A stretch of DNA of 64,000 nt from Hahella sp. KA22 (GTDB taxonomy: Bacteria; Pseudomonadota; Gammaproteobacteria; Pseudomonadales; Oleiphilaceae): the NCBI RefSeq assembly GCF_004135205.1, contig NZ_CP035490.1:992001-1056000 (forward strand), read 5' to 3'. Shown one piece after another: positions 34,970-43,459 of this stretch. Every line of letters begins with the position of its first letter. The first letter of the stretch is position 1. Below the pieces are notes generated by a model that searched no databases, was not told where the DNA came from, and saw only the letters and a list, made by a program, of their open reading frames with translations. The translations under genes were made by a program, and so were the position numbers.

Positions 34970-35260
34970 TTAAGCACCAAAAGAGTCCAATGTGATGGAG
35001 TGTTTCTCTTCAATAAAACTCGACACTTCCTCTAAAGAAGAAAATGATGCTGTAGACTCAGAAATGACTTCATCAGAATCATAGCCAAGCGATAGATCCA
35101 TCAATATGACATCCACTATGTAAATATTATTTTTCTTTGAAATTATTATGACTTTTGAAATTGGTGGTGATGATGGCGAAAAAGGCATCCTTTCCGAGTA
35201 AGACACACTTCTTCTATTATTCAAATAATGATTTATCTTTTTATGCTTTCTTGTATTCAT
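34970..35260 (-). CDS. Putative immunity protein for the main Rhs toxin tip
   Basis: A protein of 96 residues with a basic N-terminus and acidic C-terminus ([18 protein letters not shown]). Its ATG overlaps the stop of the Rhs toxin tip by 4 nt (35257-35260), so it is translationally coupled to the toxin, as expected for its immunity partner. No recognised motif. Confidence 0.68.
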   Translation of the reverse strand: MNTRKHKKINHYLNNRRSVSYSERMPFSPSSPPISKVIIISKKNNIYIVDVILMDLSLGYDSDEVISESTASFSSLEEVSSFIEEKHSITLDSFGA

Positions 35261-35874
35261 TTTTTAGATTTTTTCCGATCAATTAAGATCTCTCTTTTAA
35301 AATATTTCCCATCCTTGTAGCCCTCTATGTTTATGTGAGGGATGTGCCGGTGAGGATGATCCTCAGGTGTAACACTTGAATGACCATGAAGTATCCCCTC
35401 TTCATTGTCGTATAGATAGTCCTTATGAAAAATAATAGTATCTTTACTGTCTTTTTCTCTACTAGCAATGCTTTTAGCTTTTCTATACATTTCAACTTTA
35501 GATAGAGCATGCTCATCATTAAGTCTAGCGGCCCCAATTAATTCTTCTTTATTCATTCCTGACAGAATTTTTATCGGACCAGGGCCTGGACCTGTAAACT
35601 TTAACGCATTAGGAAAAGCTGTGTGAAGTAATGTGTCGGCTTCTTTGAATGAACTAACGGTAACAGCAGCAAACTTTTCAGCTCCTAATAACTTATCTAG
35701 ATCCTTTTGTTTGATGGCGCTGACTGTATGCTTTTTTAGTTTAGCTTCGTACTCTGAACGTCTCTGCTCTTTTCTGGAAAAGTAGCCACCATGAGCAATA
35801 TTGTCATGTTCTAAGCTATTTCTAGGGCAGTCCCCCGGCTTCGCCGTCAATCCAAACGGATCAATCCATCCCAC
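35257..35874 (-). CDS. Rhs C-terminal toxin tip, out of frame with the Rhs core
   Basis: A frame of 205 codons beginning in the Rhs junction [13 protein letters not shown] and continuing into a unique domain of about 190 residues. The C-terminal part is His-rich: [20 protein letters not shown] (His163, 165, 173, 175, 177, 180), typical of metal- or acid-base-dependent nuclease-type toxins, but I do not recognise the family. It is the natural tip of the Rhs protein encoded upstream, separated from it by a one-base deletion near 35952. Starting from the internal GTG alone it would lack a delivery core. Confidence 0.78.
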   Translation of the reverse strand: MGWIDPFGLTAKPGDCPRNSLEHDNIAHGGYFSRKEQRRSEYEAKLKKHTVSAIKQKDLDKLLGAEKFAAVTVSSFKEADTLLHTAFPNALKFTGPGPGPIKILSGMNKEELIGAARLNDEHALSKVEMYRKAKSIASREKDSKDTIIFHKDYLYDNEEGILHGHSSVTPEDHPHRHIPHINIEGYKDGKYFKREILIDRKKSKK

Positions 35875-36002
35875 CGGATTTGGCGCATATTGGTAGGCAT
35901 TGGCGCCGCCCAGGAGGCCGACGGGGTCTTGGTTGATGAAGCGGCCGCTTTGGGATCATAGTACCGGTGGCGGTTGTAATGGAAGCCGGTTTCTTCGTCA
36001 AA
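35841..36002 (-). repeat. Rhs core tip, resident copy (first tip)
   Basis: The end of the Rhs core, nearly identical to 33097-33257. Here the stretch reads CTTTGGGATC against CTTTGCGGATC in the other copy (plus strand), a one-base loss that shifts the frame at RYYDP. Confidence 0.85.
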
Positions 36003-39000
36003 GTATTGTCCCTGGAAGCGTAGCGGGTTGTGGACGCTTTCCACGTCTTGCAGGGCCAGGGCGCCGTAGGCTTTGTAGCGGGCGGACCAGACCAGGGTTC
36101 CCTCGGCGTCGGTCATTTCCTGGGGCGTGCCCAGGTGATCCAGGTGGTAGTGGTAGACTTTTTCGTCCTGGATGAACGCCAGCGGCCGGAAGGAGTCGGG
36201 TTCGTAGACGTAGAGCTTGCGCAGGTGCTGGCGTTGTTCGGACAGCAGCACGTCGCCGTTCCACAGGAATTCCGTCTGCCCGAAGGCGTCCTGTTTTGAG
36301 ATACGGCGGCCTAAAGCATCGTAACGGTACTCGGTGCGCTGGCCGTCTTTCTCCACCGCAATCAGCTGGTTCTGCTTGTTGTAGAGGTAGCGGGTTTCCA
36401 GTTTGCCGCCTTTGCCGCGACGTTCGCGGATCAGGTTACCGGCGTCGTCATAGTCAAAGTGGCGATCGCCATGGAATTGCAGGCGGTTGCCTTTTTTCAC
36501 CGCGCTATCGCGTTCTCCGTTCAGGATGTTGCCCGCCGGGTCGAAGTCGAACTGCTCGTTGCAGTAGCTTTCCACTTTTTTCAGGCGGTCCAGGGCGTCG
36601 TAATGGTAGCGGGTCGCGCCTTTTTGCAGATCGTCAATCAGCGCCAGATTGCCGTGGTGGTCGTACTGATAACGGCGATCGATCAGTTGGGTTTTGTTCG
36701 CTTCATGGTTGACGCGATGGCGGCTCAGTCGCCCCATCAGGTCGTATTCGTACTGGGATTGCAGTGCGCCCTGCTGGCGGGCGACTTCACGACCCTGTGC
36801 GTCGCGGGTGATCTGCGTCAGCAGGTTGTCGTTGTAGCGGGCTTCGCTGAACAGGCCATGTTGGTCATAAGCGAAGTTAAGCCGGGTTCCGTCCGCTAAC
36901 TGGGTTTGCGTGCGCAGGCCCAGGGGATCGTACTCATGCCGCAGCACATGCTGGTCCTGACGCTCTTCGGTTAACTGTCCCAGGGCGTTGTAGGCGAAGC
37001 GCAATTGTCGGTGGGGATTGCTCGCCTCAGTAAGCCGTCCCGCCGCATCGTAGTGGAACTGGCTGACCTCGCCGTCCGGGCTGTGTTTTTCCCGCAGTCG
37101 GCCCAAGGGGTCGCGGCTGAAGCGGGTGGTGTTGGCCTGCTCCGACGGCAGGTCGATGTGAACGCCTTCCAGATGAGAGATCAAATGACCCGCGCGGTTG
37201 TACTGATACTCCTGAATGCGTCCGTCGAAGCCGATTTCCCGGATCAGGCGTTCATTGCGGTCGTAGCCCAGTTTGTAGCGCTCGCCCTTCTCGTTGATCA
37301 GGCCAATCAGGTTGCGCTCTTTGTCGTACAGATATTCAAACACCTGTCCGTTGGCGTCGATCTTTTTGCGCACCTGGGACAGGCCGTCGTACAGGTATTC
37401 CGTGCAGCGGCCGGCGGCGTCGATAAAGTGGGTCAGTTGACTGTTGGCGTTGTAGCGCAACTGCACGGCGGAGCCGTCCGGATGCTGCACGCGGGTGACG
37501 TTGCCGAGCAGGTCGTATTCGTACTCCGTGGTGCGCTGGTCCGGGTCAACAACCGCGCCGATATCGCCGTCTTCGTTCAGCAGGTACTCGGTGCGGCGGC
37601 CGTTGACGCTCTCGCTGACCAGCTGCGCCATGGCGTTCCAGACGAAGGTTTTCTCATTGCCGGCGGCATCAGTGATGGTTTGCGGCAGACCGCGTTCGTT
37701 GTAGGCGTAGCGGGTCTGGTTGCCGAGAGGATCGGTGACGCTGGTCAGCAGCCCTTTGCCGTTGTACTCGCGACGCCAGCTGTGGCCCAGGGGATTGATC
37801 ATTTCCTCCGGCTGACCGCGATGGTTGTAACGGATTTTGTAGGTCGCGCCGGTGGCGTCGGTCAGTTGCGTCAATAAGCCCTGCTCGTCGTAGACGTAGC
37901 GGGTGACGCCGCCTTCCGGGTCTATGTGCTCGATCAGCTGGCCGTTCTTGTTGTAGGCCATGCGCGTGACCCCGCCCTCGGGATCGATTTCCTTGATGAT
38001 CTTGCCGCGGTGGTCGTAGTAGTAAGTGGTTTTGCCGCCGTTGCTGTCGAAGGCGTGGGAGACTTTATTGGCGGTATCCCATTCGAAACGGTAATCGTAA
38101 ATGCCGCGATCGCCCCACTGACGCAGACACTTGCCGCTGGGGCTGTACTGACTCCATTCGAAATAGAAGCTGAAGCCGGTTTTCAGGGTGCGGCGGGTGA
38201 TGACGTGATTCCGGTAGGCGTAGCTTTCGCTGGCGCCGGCCCGGTCTGCGGCGCGGATCAGGTCCTGCTGTTCGTCATACTCGTAGGTGGCCAAGGTAAC
38301 AACGGCGCCGTTGCTCTGGATCGACTGAATCTCGCACATCAGGCCCTGGGCGTTGTGCAGGATATGCAGACGCGGTCCCCAGTTGGCTTGCAGAATGGTG
38401 ATGGGGCGCTCATAACCTTCCACGTCCTGCCAGTAAGCAATGTCGATGCGATTGCCCAGGGCGTCCACCAGGGCTTCCAGGCGGTAAGCGCCGTTGCCGC
38501 CGACGAAGACCTTGTCCGGTTGCCCCATCTGCTGCAGCGCGTAGGTGTTCTCGTCCACCCGATGCAGGGTCATGCGCTCCGCGGCGTTGCGGCTGGACTG
38601 TTCGATCAGGGGACGCGGGAAGTCGATATAACGACCTTCATCGCTGGTGAAGGTGATGCGGCCGTTGTCCTCTTCCAGGGTCTGACACAACAGGTGGGTC
38701 CAGCCCACGCCCAGACCGCGCTGGTGGTTGTTGGAGCTTTTATAGGTGCGTTTCCACACCAACGGCATGGGACCGGGCAAGGTGAAGTCCACCAGATCCA
38801 GCAGTTCCTCGCCGGTGATCATGCTCACCGGATCGCCGCTGACGCAGGCTTCGTCGTTGGCGGTTTGCGTGTCGCCGTTATCGTTCTGGCCGCTGGCGTC
38901 GCTGACGGACGTCTCTTCAGGGCTGGACTCGGATGAGGCGGGCGGCGGCGCGCCATAACTGGTTTTCTCCCCCTTGACGCTCGCCCAGCCTACATTGCCG

Positions 39001-39485
39001 TTGAAAGACGGATGGTTTTCCGCCATGGGATTAGAGGCGGCCGCCCCGCCAGCGGCGGTTCCCGCCGGACGTTTCGGCGAGGGCGTCTTCACCGGCTTCA
39101 GGCGGTTCAGCAATTGCGTGGCGGCATGGGTGTTGGATTGCCCCGGCGTCAGCGTTTTGTTCTTCTCAATGATCAGCGGATGGAAAGGTTTTTCCGAACT
39201 ATCCACAACCAGCAACACATTGCCATGGCGCGCTTCGCGAATCAGGGTGTTGCGCCAGCTATTAAACGCTGCCGCGGTGCGGCCGGGAAACTTGTTTGAG
39301 GTGGACTGGAAATGACTTCCCTGCAGCGAAGCGATGAAAGCGTCGAACTCTTTGCCGCGTCCGTCGCCGTCGTTCAGACATTTTTCGATATAGCCGATAG
39401 CGGTGGTGGGCGATTCGATACGCGACAGCTCATCGGACGTGATGTCCAGATGGTGTTTGATCTGGAAACGACGGGGGTAATGCAT
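35847..39485 (-). CDS. Rhs/YD-repeat polymorphic toxin core protein, frameshifted before its tip
   Basis: The frame encodes 1212 residues: an N-terminal region of about 215 residues without membrane segments or a visible PAAR domain, a DUF6531 start ([20 protein letters not shown] from residue 218), then more than 20 YD repeats and the core end ([25 protein letters not shown]). After RYYDP the frame shifts to KAAASS and runs out of frame to 35847. With one base restored it would continue [20 protein letters not shown] into the toxin frame ending at 35257. These proteins form shells that deliver the C-terminal toxin through a type VI or similar secretion route. GC-rich core and AT-rich tip are typical. 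No vgrG or effector-chaperone gene lies in the window. Confidence 0.9.
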   Translation of the reverse strand: MHYPRRFQIKHHLDITSDELSRIESPTTAIGYIEKCLNDGDGRGKEFDAFIASLQGSHFQSTSNKFPGRTAAAFNSWRNTLIREARHGNVLLVVDSSEKPFHPLIIEKNKTLTPGQSNTHAATQLLNRLKPVKTPSPKRPAGTAAGGAAASNPMAENHPSFNGNVGWASVKGEKTSYGAPPPASSESSPEETSVSDASGQNDNGDTQTANDEACVSGDPVSMITGEELLDLVDFTLPGPMPLVWKRTYKSSNNHQRGLGVGWTHLLCQTLEEDNGRITFTSDEGRYIDFPRPLIEQSSRNAAERMTLHRVDENTYALQQMGQPDKVFVGGNGAYRLEALVDALGNRIDIAYWQDVEGYERPITILQANWGPRLHILHNAQGLMCEIQSIQSNGAVVTLATYEYDEQQDLIRAADRAGASESYAYRNHVITRRTLKTGFSFYFEWSQYSPSGKCLRQWGDRGIYDYRFEWDTANKVSHAFDSNGGKTTYYYDHRGKIIKEIDPEGGVTRMAYNKNGQLIEHIDPEGGVTRYVYDEQGLLTQLTDATGATYKIRYNHRGQPEEMINPLGHSWRREYNGKGLLTSVTDPLGNQTRYAYNERGLPQTITDAAGNEKTFVWNAMAQLVSESVNGRRTEYLLNEDGDIGAVVDPDQRTTEYEYDLLGNVTRVQHPDGSAVQLRYNANSQLTHFIDAAGRCTEYLYDGLSQVRKKIDANGQVFEYLYDKERNLIGLINEKGERYKLGYDRNERLIREIGFDGRIQEYQYNRAGHLISHLEGVHIDLPSEQANTTRFSRDPLGRLREKHSPDGEVSQFHYDAAGRLTEASNPHRQLRFAYNALGQLTEERQDQHVLRHEYDPLGLRTQTQLADGTRLNFAYDQHGLFSEARYNDNLLTQITRDAQGREVARQQGALQSQYEYDLMGRLSRHRVNHEANKTQLIDRRYQYDHHGNLALIDDLQKGATRYHYDALDRLKKVESYCNEQFDFDPAGNILNGERDSAVKKGNRLQFHGDRHFDYDDAGNLIRERRGKGGKLETRYLYNKQNQLIAVEKDGQRTEYRYDALGRRISKQDAFGQTEFLWNGDVLLSEQRQHLRKLYVYEPDSFRPLAFIQDEKVYHYHLDHLGTPQEMTDAEGTLVWSARYKAYGALALQDVESVHNPLRFQGQYFDEETGFHYNRHRYYDPKAAASSTKTPSASWAAPMPTNMRQIRWDGLIRLD

Positions 39486-39715
39486 GCAGGAAACATCCCT
39501 TGTTAAAGGCCGCTTCTGGACGCATGAAGGCTCAGGTAAACCGGGGGGAGGGGAACCTGAACTGCTGTAAGAAGAGGCCGGGTTACAAACAGAAATAATG
39601 CTGGCGTTATTGTATTTGTGTCTGTTTTTTGATCAATCGTTCTTTGGGACTAACGCCAGTCATGAAAAAGGAGTAAGTGAAAGTCGTGCTGTAGAGAAGG
39701 GGGCGGTTTACGTGT

Positions 39716-40261
39716 TTAAAACAGATCGATATCTCCGTCGTCTTCATTTTGTTTAGCCATTTCATCCAGATAGTTGGCTTTGAAGTGGGCCAAAGCGGTT
39801 TCAATGGCGACGCCGTTGAGAATCATATCGAACATCTCTCTCTCACAGGCCATGGTGTAGCGGCCTTTGAGATCTTGTTGCAGGTTTTTCCATTCTTCCG
39901 GCTTGTCCAGACGCTCGCGCGCCTGCAAGAGTCCGCCAAGGTCGCCGAGGCTTTCCTTGACGTGGCAAAGGCGTTGCGCCAGGCGGTCGAAAAACTGGAA
40001 GTCGACCACGGCGTTATGGACATCTTTCTTCAGGCCGTCTAGCTGCAATTTAAGTTCATGGGCCTGCGTCGAGGGGTCTGGGGCGGCGTTAACGGTGGCC
40101 ACGATGGTGGTGAAGGACTGGGTCAAACGGCCGAAAGATTTCTCGCTTTCCAAAATGGAGGCTTCGATCTGCGCCACAGCCAGCGTGAGCATGGTGATGG
40201 TTTCATTGATATGCAGCCACTGTTCTTCGCTTAGTTCCAAAGGGGTTTCTGCCTTGCTCAT
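39716..40261 (-). CDS. Helical chemotaxis-type protein with CheZ-like DxxxQ motif
   Basis: A soluble, wholly helical protein of 181 residues. The segment DFQFFDRLAQRL (Asp92-Gln96) matches the catalytic DFQDLTGQ pattern of CheZ, in which Asp and Gln dephosphorylate CheY. The C-terminus DGDIDLF recalls the CheY-binding C-terminal peptide of CheZ in being short, acidic and Phe-ended. It is shorter than CheZ (about 214). Similar tails occur in CheD and the split MCP of this window. Next to it, 47 nt upstream on the same strand, is a PAS-GGDEF-like gene. A phospho-CheY phosphatase or receiver-binding role is inferred. Confidence 0.7.
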   Translation of the reverse strand: MSKAETPLELSEEQWLHINETITMLTLAVAQIEASILESEKSFGRLTQSFTTIVATVNAAPDPSTQAHELKLQLDGLKKDVHNAVVDFQFFDRLAQRLCHVKESLGDLGGLLQARERLDKPEEWKNLQQDLKGRYTMACEREMFDMILNGVAIETALAHFKANYLDEMAKQNEDDGDIDLF

Positions 40262-40308
40262 CCGTTTGCCTCTAATGTTTATTCTGGTCTTACGTCCTGT
40301 TTCGCCTG

Positions 40309-41211
40309 TCAGATTTCCACCACGGTCACCCGGTCGCCCTGAGCGCCGGCTTTGATCAGGCCCTGGCGGGCGCGGTTGAGAACGCTTTCCGGGCGCTCAT
40401 CCAACAACTGGTTCTGGGTAATGCCGATACTAACTGTAAACGGCGGCCTAATACTGGGATGGCGGTCCACCAGCGCCGCCAGCTTGCTACGCAGTCGCTC
40501 TGCGGCAAGGCCCGCCTGACGCAGATCCGTTTCAGGCATCAATACGGCGAATTCGTTTTCTCCGATGCGTCCGAGCGTGTCCTCGCGACGGAATACCGCT
40601 TTGCAGGTCGCGCCGATAAGCGCCAGCATCTGCTGGCTTTGCTCTGAGTCGCGCGCATGGGACGCGTTGAACTGGTCTACTTGAAAAGTCAGCAGAGAGA
40701 ATAGCGAGTGATGCCGATAAGCGCGTCGCCATTCTCTGTCCAGTCCATCCAGGAAATTGTCTTTATTGGAAAGCAGTGTGCTTTCGTCCTTGCCGGCGGC
40801 TTTGGAGAAATGTTCCTCCAGCTTCACATAGGCGCTGATATCCCGCTGTATGGCGGCGAAATGGCTGACGGCGCCGCTTTTGTCCAATAACGGCATAATG
40901 CTGATTTCGATCCAGTATTGGCTGCCGTCTTTGCGATAGTTCAGCAGTCGGCAACGCACTTGTGACTTTTCCTGTAAGGCGCGACGAATGCGTCGGCAGG
41001 CGCTTGCATCGGTTAATGGGCCTTGCAGCATTCTGGGAGTAGCGCCGATGAGTTCGTCTCTGCTGTATCCGGACAATGCCTCCATGGCGCTGTTGGCGTA
41101 AACGATTTCCGGGCCGGGGTCGTCCAAGGGCGAGGCTTTGGTGACTAAGACGCCGTCGGCGGCGTTTTCCACAATGTCTTGAAAACCGAACTCTTGCTCC
41201 AGTGCGTTCAT
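40309..41211 (-). CDS. PAS (LOV-like) protein with degenerate GGDEF domain
   Basis: A protein of 300 residues. The PAS (about 10-130) resembles LOV domains (PRMLQGPLTDASACRR, NYRKDGSQYW, FAAIQRDIS), but the photoactive Cys of NCRFLQG is replaced by Pro, so flavin adduct photochemistry is not expected. The C-terminal domain (about 150-300) is GGDEF-like with the active-site loop RIGENEFAVLMPE: GENEF replaces GGDEF, and the metal-binding and substrate positions are altered, so cyclase activity is doubtful. It probably acts as a signalling scaffold or GTP/c-di-GMP binder. It shares an operon with the DxxxQ protein. Confidence 0.85.
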   Translation of the reverse strand: MNALEQEFGFQDIVENAADGVLVTKASPLDDPGPEIVYANSAMEALSGYSRDELIGATPRMLQGPLTDASACRRIRRALQEKSQVRCRLLNYRKDGSQYWIEISIMPLLDKSGAVSHFAAIQRDISAYVKLEEHFSKAAGKDESTLLSNKDNFLDGLDREWRRAYRHHSLFSLLTFQVDQFNASHARDSEQSQQMLALIGATCKAVFRREDTLGRIGENEFAVLMPETDLRQAGLAAERLRSKLAALVDRHPSIRPPFTVSIGITQNQLLDERPESVLNRARQGLIKAGAQGDRVTVVEI

Positions 41212-41430
41212 TGCTGTCCCAATTGCAGGTGTTCCACTTTTAAGTCTAGTTAAATCTGCCCGCCGCTACTTACTTTTAGAAAATATATTTATTAATCAAT
41301 TGGTTGATAGGTTTTAAATAAATAGCTGACTCAACTCTGGATGCCTATAATGAAATAACTTCATTCAAGTGTAGTAGAAAGCTGAGTAAAGCCATTATCT
41401 GCACGGACTCTATGGAAAGACGATAAACCT

Positions 41431-41958
41431 ATGCAAGCCACAGAGATTAAAGCGCCACTTACTCTGACGACCGCGCGTTTGCGGTTGCGCCAGTTCACGG
41501 AAGCGGATTTGCCGGAGTACGCCGAGATGCTGGCCGACGACGAAGTCATGCGTTATATGGCGAATGGACAGGGTTATGACCTGGATGCGGCATGGAAAAG
41601 TCTGGCGCTGATGCTTGGTCACTGGCGCTTGCGCGGCTATGGTTTGTGGGCGTTGGAGGATCTGGAGAGCGGACGTCTGCTGGGGCGTGCGGGGCTTTAT
41701 TATCCGCAAGGATGGCCGGGCATGGAGATTGGCTGGCTGCTGCGCCGCGATTCCTGGGGGAAGGGGTACGCCTTTGAAGCGGCGCAAGCGGTCAGGGATG
41801 TGGCCTATTCCCATGTGGGCGCTTCCTCTTTGGTCAGTTTGATTCATCCTATGAACGTCCGCTCACGGCGAGTGGCGGAAAAGCTGGGAGGGAAAGCCAG
41901 TAAAACCCTGGAGATTCAGCAGAAGCAGGTTCAGCTTTATAGTATTCCCAAACCCTGA
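41431..41958 (+). CDS. GNAT acetyltransferase (RimJ/RimL type)
   Basis: A protein of 175 residues beginning with the RimJ-type strand LTTARLRLRQFTEADLPEY. The acetyl-CoA loop is RRDSWGKGYAFEAAQA and the end has HPMNVRSRRVAEKLGG, both family features. Such enzymes acetylate protein N-termini or small amines; the substrate is unknown. A TATAAT box at 41346-41351 lies 80 nt upstream. A small acidic-protein gene follows after 17 nt. Confidence 0.88.
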   Translation: MQATEIKAPLTLTTARLRLRQFTEADLPEYAEMLADDEVMRYMANGQGYDLDAAWKSLALMLGHWRLRGYGLWALEDLESGRLLGRAGLYYPQGWPGMEIGWLLRRDSWGKGYAFEAAQAVRDVAYSHVGASSLVSLIHPMNVRSRRVAEKLGGKASKTLEIQQKQVQLYSIPKP

Positions 41959-41975
41959 CCTTTGGAGGAGTCGAT

Positions 41976-42200
41976 ATGCCGAGAAAGACAGGACAAAGTA
42001 AGCCGCCCCCATTAGTGAAAGCGGGTTGTGGCGTCCGTTTCGATCCAGAGCAGTTGGACGAAGACACGGGATTTGATTTTTCCGGCGCTGCAGACTTATT
42101 AGAGGAAGAGAAGGCGCAACAGGAAATCGATAAGAGTGAACAGGAAACACTAACTGCAGACGAAAAAAACCCGGCGAAGGCCGGGCAAAGCGCTGAGTAA
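41976..42200 (+). CDS. Small acidic protein of unknown function
   Basis: A protein of 74 residues with a good GGAGGAG site 6 nt before the ATG and tight spacing to the acetyltransferase gene, so it is probably translated. Basic N-terminus (MPRKTGQSKPPP), then very acidic (FDPEQLDEDTGFDF, LLEEEKAQQEIDK). Likely disordered. Its last codons also encode, on the other strand, the terminator of the malK transcript. Confidence 0.6.
   Translation: MPRKTGQSKPPPLVKAGCGVRFDPEQLDEDTGFDFSGAADLLEEEKAQQEIDKSEQETLTADEKNPAKAGQSAE
42163..42186 (-). terminator. Intrinsic terminator of the glucosidase-malK transcript
   Basis: On the minus strand GCCCGGC-CTTC-GCCGGG is followed by seven Ts. It lies 125-150 nt beyond the malK stop and inside the 3' end of the small acidic-protein gene on the plus strand. 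Confidence 0.8.
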
Positions 42201-42264
42201 ACACTCAGGGTCGAGGTGCTTACATAGACGGAGTGAGCGACACAGGAATCGCTTGATCCGTCTT

Positions 42265-42284
42265 ATTACTGCGGTCGCAGTAAT
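42265..42284. repeat. Perfect inverted repeat downstream of malK
   Basis: ATTACTGCG-GT-CGCAGTAAT, a 9-bp stem with a 2-nt centre. No T run on either side. It might protect the 3' end of the malK mRNA or be a protein site. Confidence 0.4.
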
Positions 42285-42310
42285 TCTTTGGCGTTTGTTC
42301 CTGTACGCGC

Positions 42311-43426
42311 CTACAGCTCTACGCCAGGCTCCACATAAAGACGTGGGCAGGCGCTGCCGTCTTCTTTGAACAGATGACAGTTGTGCGCTTTCAGGCCCAA
42401 AGCAATCGGGTTGTTCTCCCGCACGGGATTGGCGCCCGGCGTACGCAGGGTCAGGGTGTTGTCGAAGCCTTCCACGTCCGCGTGCACCAGAGTCTGATAG
42501 CCGAGGCGTTCAACCACATTCACCACACCATTGAGAATGACTTCGCCTTCTTCTGCGCTGACGAAATGCTCTGGACGAATGCCCAGGGTCGCTTTATCGC
42601 CTTTTTTCAACCCGGCTCCATTGACCGGAACGACGACGTCGATGGCGCCTGGCAACGAGACTTTGACGGACTGAGCGCCCGCTTCCATCACCGTGCAGGT
42701 GACGAAGTTCATTTTGGGCGAGCCGATAAACCCGGCGACAAACTTATTGGACGGGTAGTGGTAAAGCTCCAGCGGTTTGCCCACCTGCGCAATGCGTCCG
42801 TGATCCAGCGCGACGATTTTGTCCGCCATGGTCATGGCTTCGACCTGGTCGTGGGTCACGTAGATCATGGTGCTCTGCAAACGTTTGTGCAGCTTGGATA
42901 TCTCGATACGCATCTGTACCCGCAGAGCGGCGTCCAGGTTGGACAGCGGCTCGTCGAACAGGAATACCTTGGGCTCGCGCACCATGGTCCGGCCAATGGC
43001 CACCCGCTGTCGTTGTCCGCCAGACAAGTCTTTCGGCTTGCGTTGCAGCAGGTGCTCCAGTTGCAAAATGCGCGCGGCGTTTTCCACGCGCTTGTCGATC
43101 TCGGCTTTGGCTGTTTTCGCCAGTTTCAAACCGAACGCCATGTTTTCCGCCACATTCATGTGGGGGTACAGGGCGTAGGATTGGAACACCATGCCGACTT
43201 CGCGCTGCATGGGCGCCTTTTCGTTCATGCGCTCTTCGCCGATGAACAGGTCGCCTGAGGTGATTTCCTCCAAGCCGGCGATCATACGCAGCAAGGTGGA
43301 TTTACCGCAGCCGGACGGACCGACGAAGACGACGAATTCGCCGTCTTCAATATCCAGATTGATGTCTTTGGATATTTCTACTGTGTCATAACTTTTGCAG
43401 ACATTTCTTAGCGTTACGCTGGCCAT
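42311..43426 (-). CDS. malK: Maltose ABC transporter ATP-binding subunit MalK
   Basis: A protein of 371 residues, the MalK/UgpC length. Walker [10 protein letters not shown] (36-44), Q-loop in [12 protein letters not shown], signature [12 protein letters not shown], Walker [13 protein letters not shown] and the H-loop [14 protein letters not shown] are intact; a C-terminal TOBE/regulatory domain follows (about 235-371), where in E. coli MalK sequesters MalT and binds EIIA-Glc. GAGGG lies 7 nt before the ATG. It is 33 nt downstream of the alpha-glucosidase gene, so co-transcribed. The partner permeases malF and malG lie 40 kb away at the window start. Confidence 0.94.
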   Translation of the reverse strand: MASVTLRNVCKSYDTVEISKDINLDIEDGEFVVFVGPSGCGKSTLLRMIAGLEEITSGDLFIGEERMNEKAPMQREVGMVFQSYALYPHMNVAENMAFGLKLAKTAKAEIDKRVENAARILQLEHLLQRKPKDLSGGQRQRVAIGRTMVREPKVFLFDEPLSNLDAALRVQMRIEISKLHKRLQSTMIYVTHDQVEAMTMADKIVALDHGRIAQVGKPLELYHYPSNKFVAGFIGSPKMNFVTCTVMEAGAQSVKVSLPGAIDVVVPVNGAGLKKGDKATLGIRPEHFVSAEEGEVILNGVVNVVERLGYQTLVHADVEGFDNTLTLRTPGANPVRENNPIALGLKAHNCHLFKEDGSACPRLYVEPGVEL

Positions 43427-43459
43427 GGCTGGACCCTCTTGACTTGATTGCCGGCGTGT

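Noticed and set aside
37926-38936. 336-codon plus-strand frame over the Rhs core
   Set aside because: Antisense shadow of YD repeats, a known artefact of their periodic codons; no start signal.
39607-39804. 65-codon minus-strand frame overlapping the end of the DxxxQ protein
   Set aside because: Alternative frame of the real gene, ending in low-complexity sequence; no start signal.
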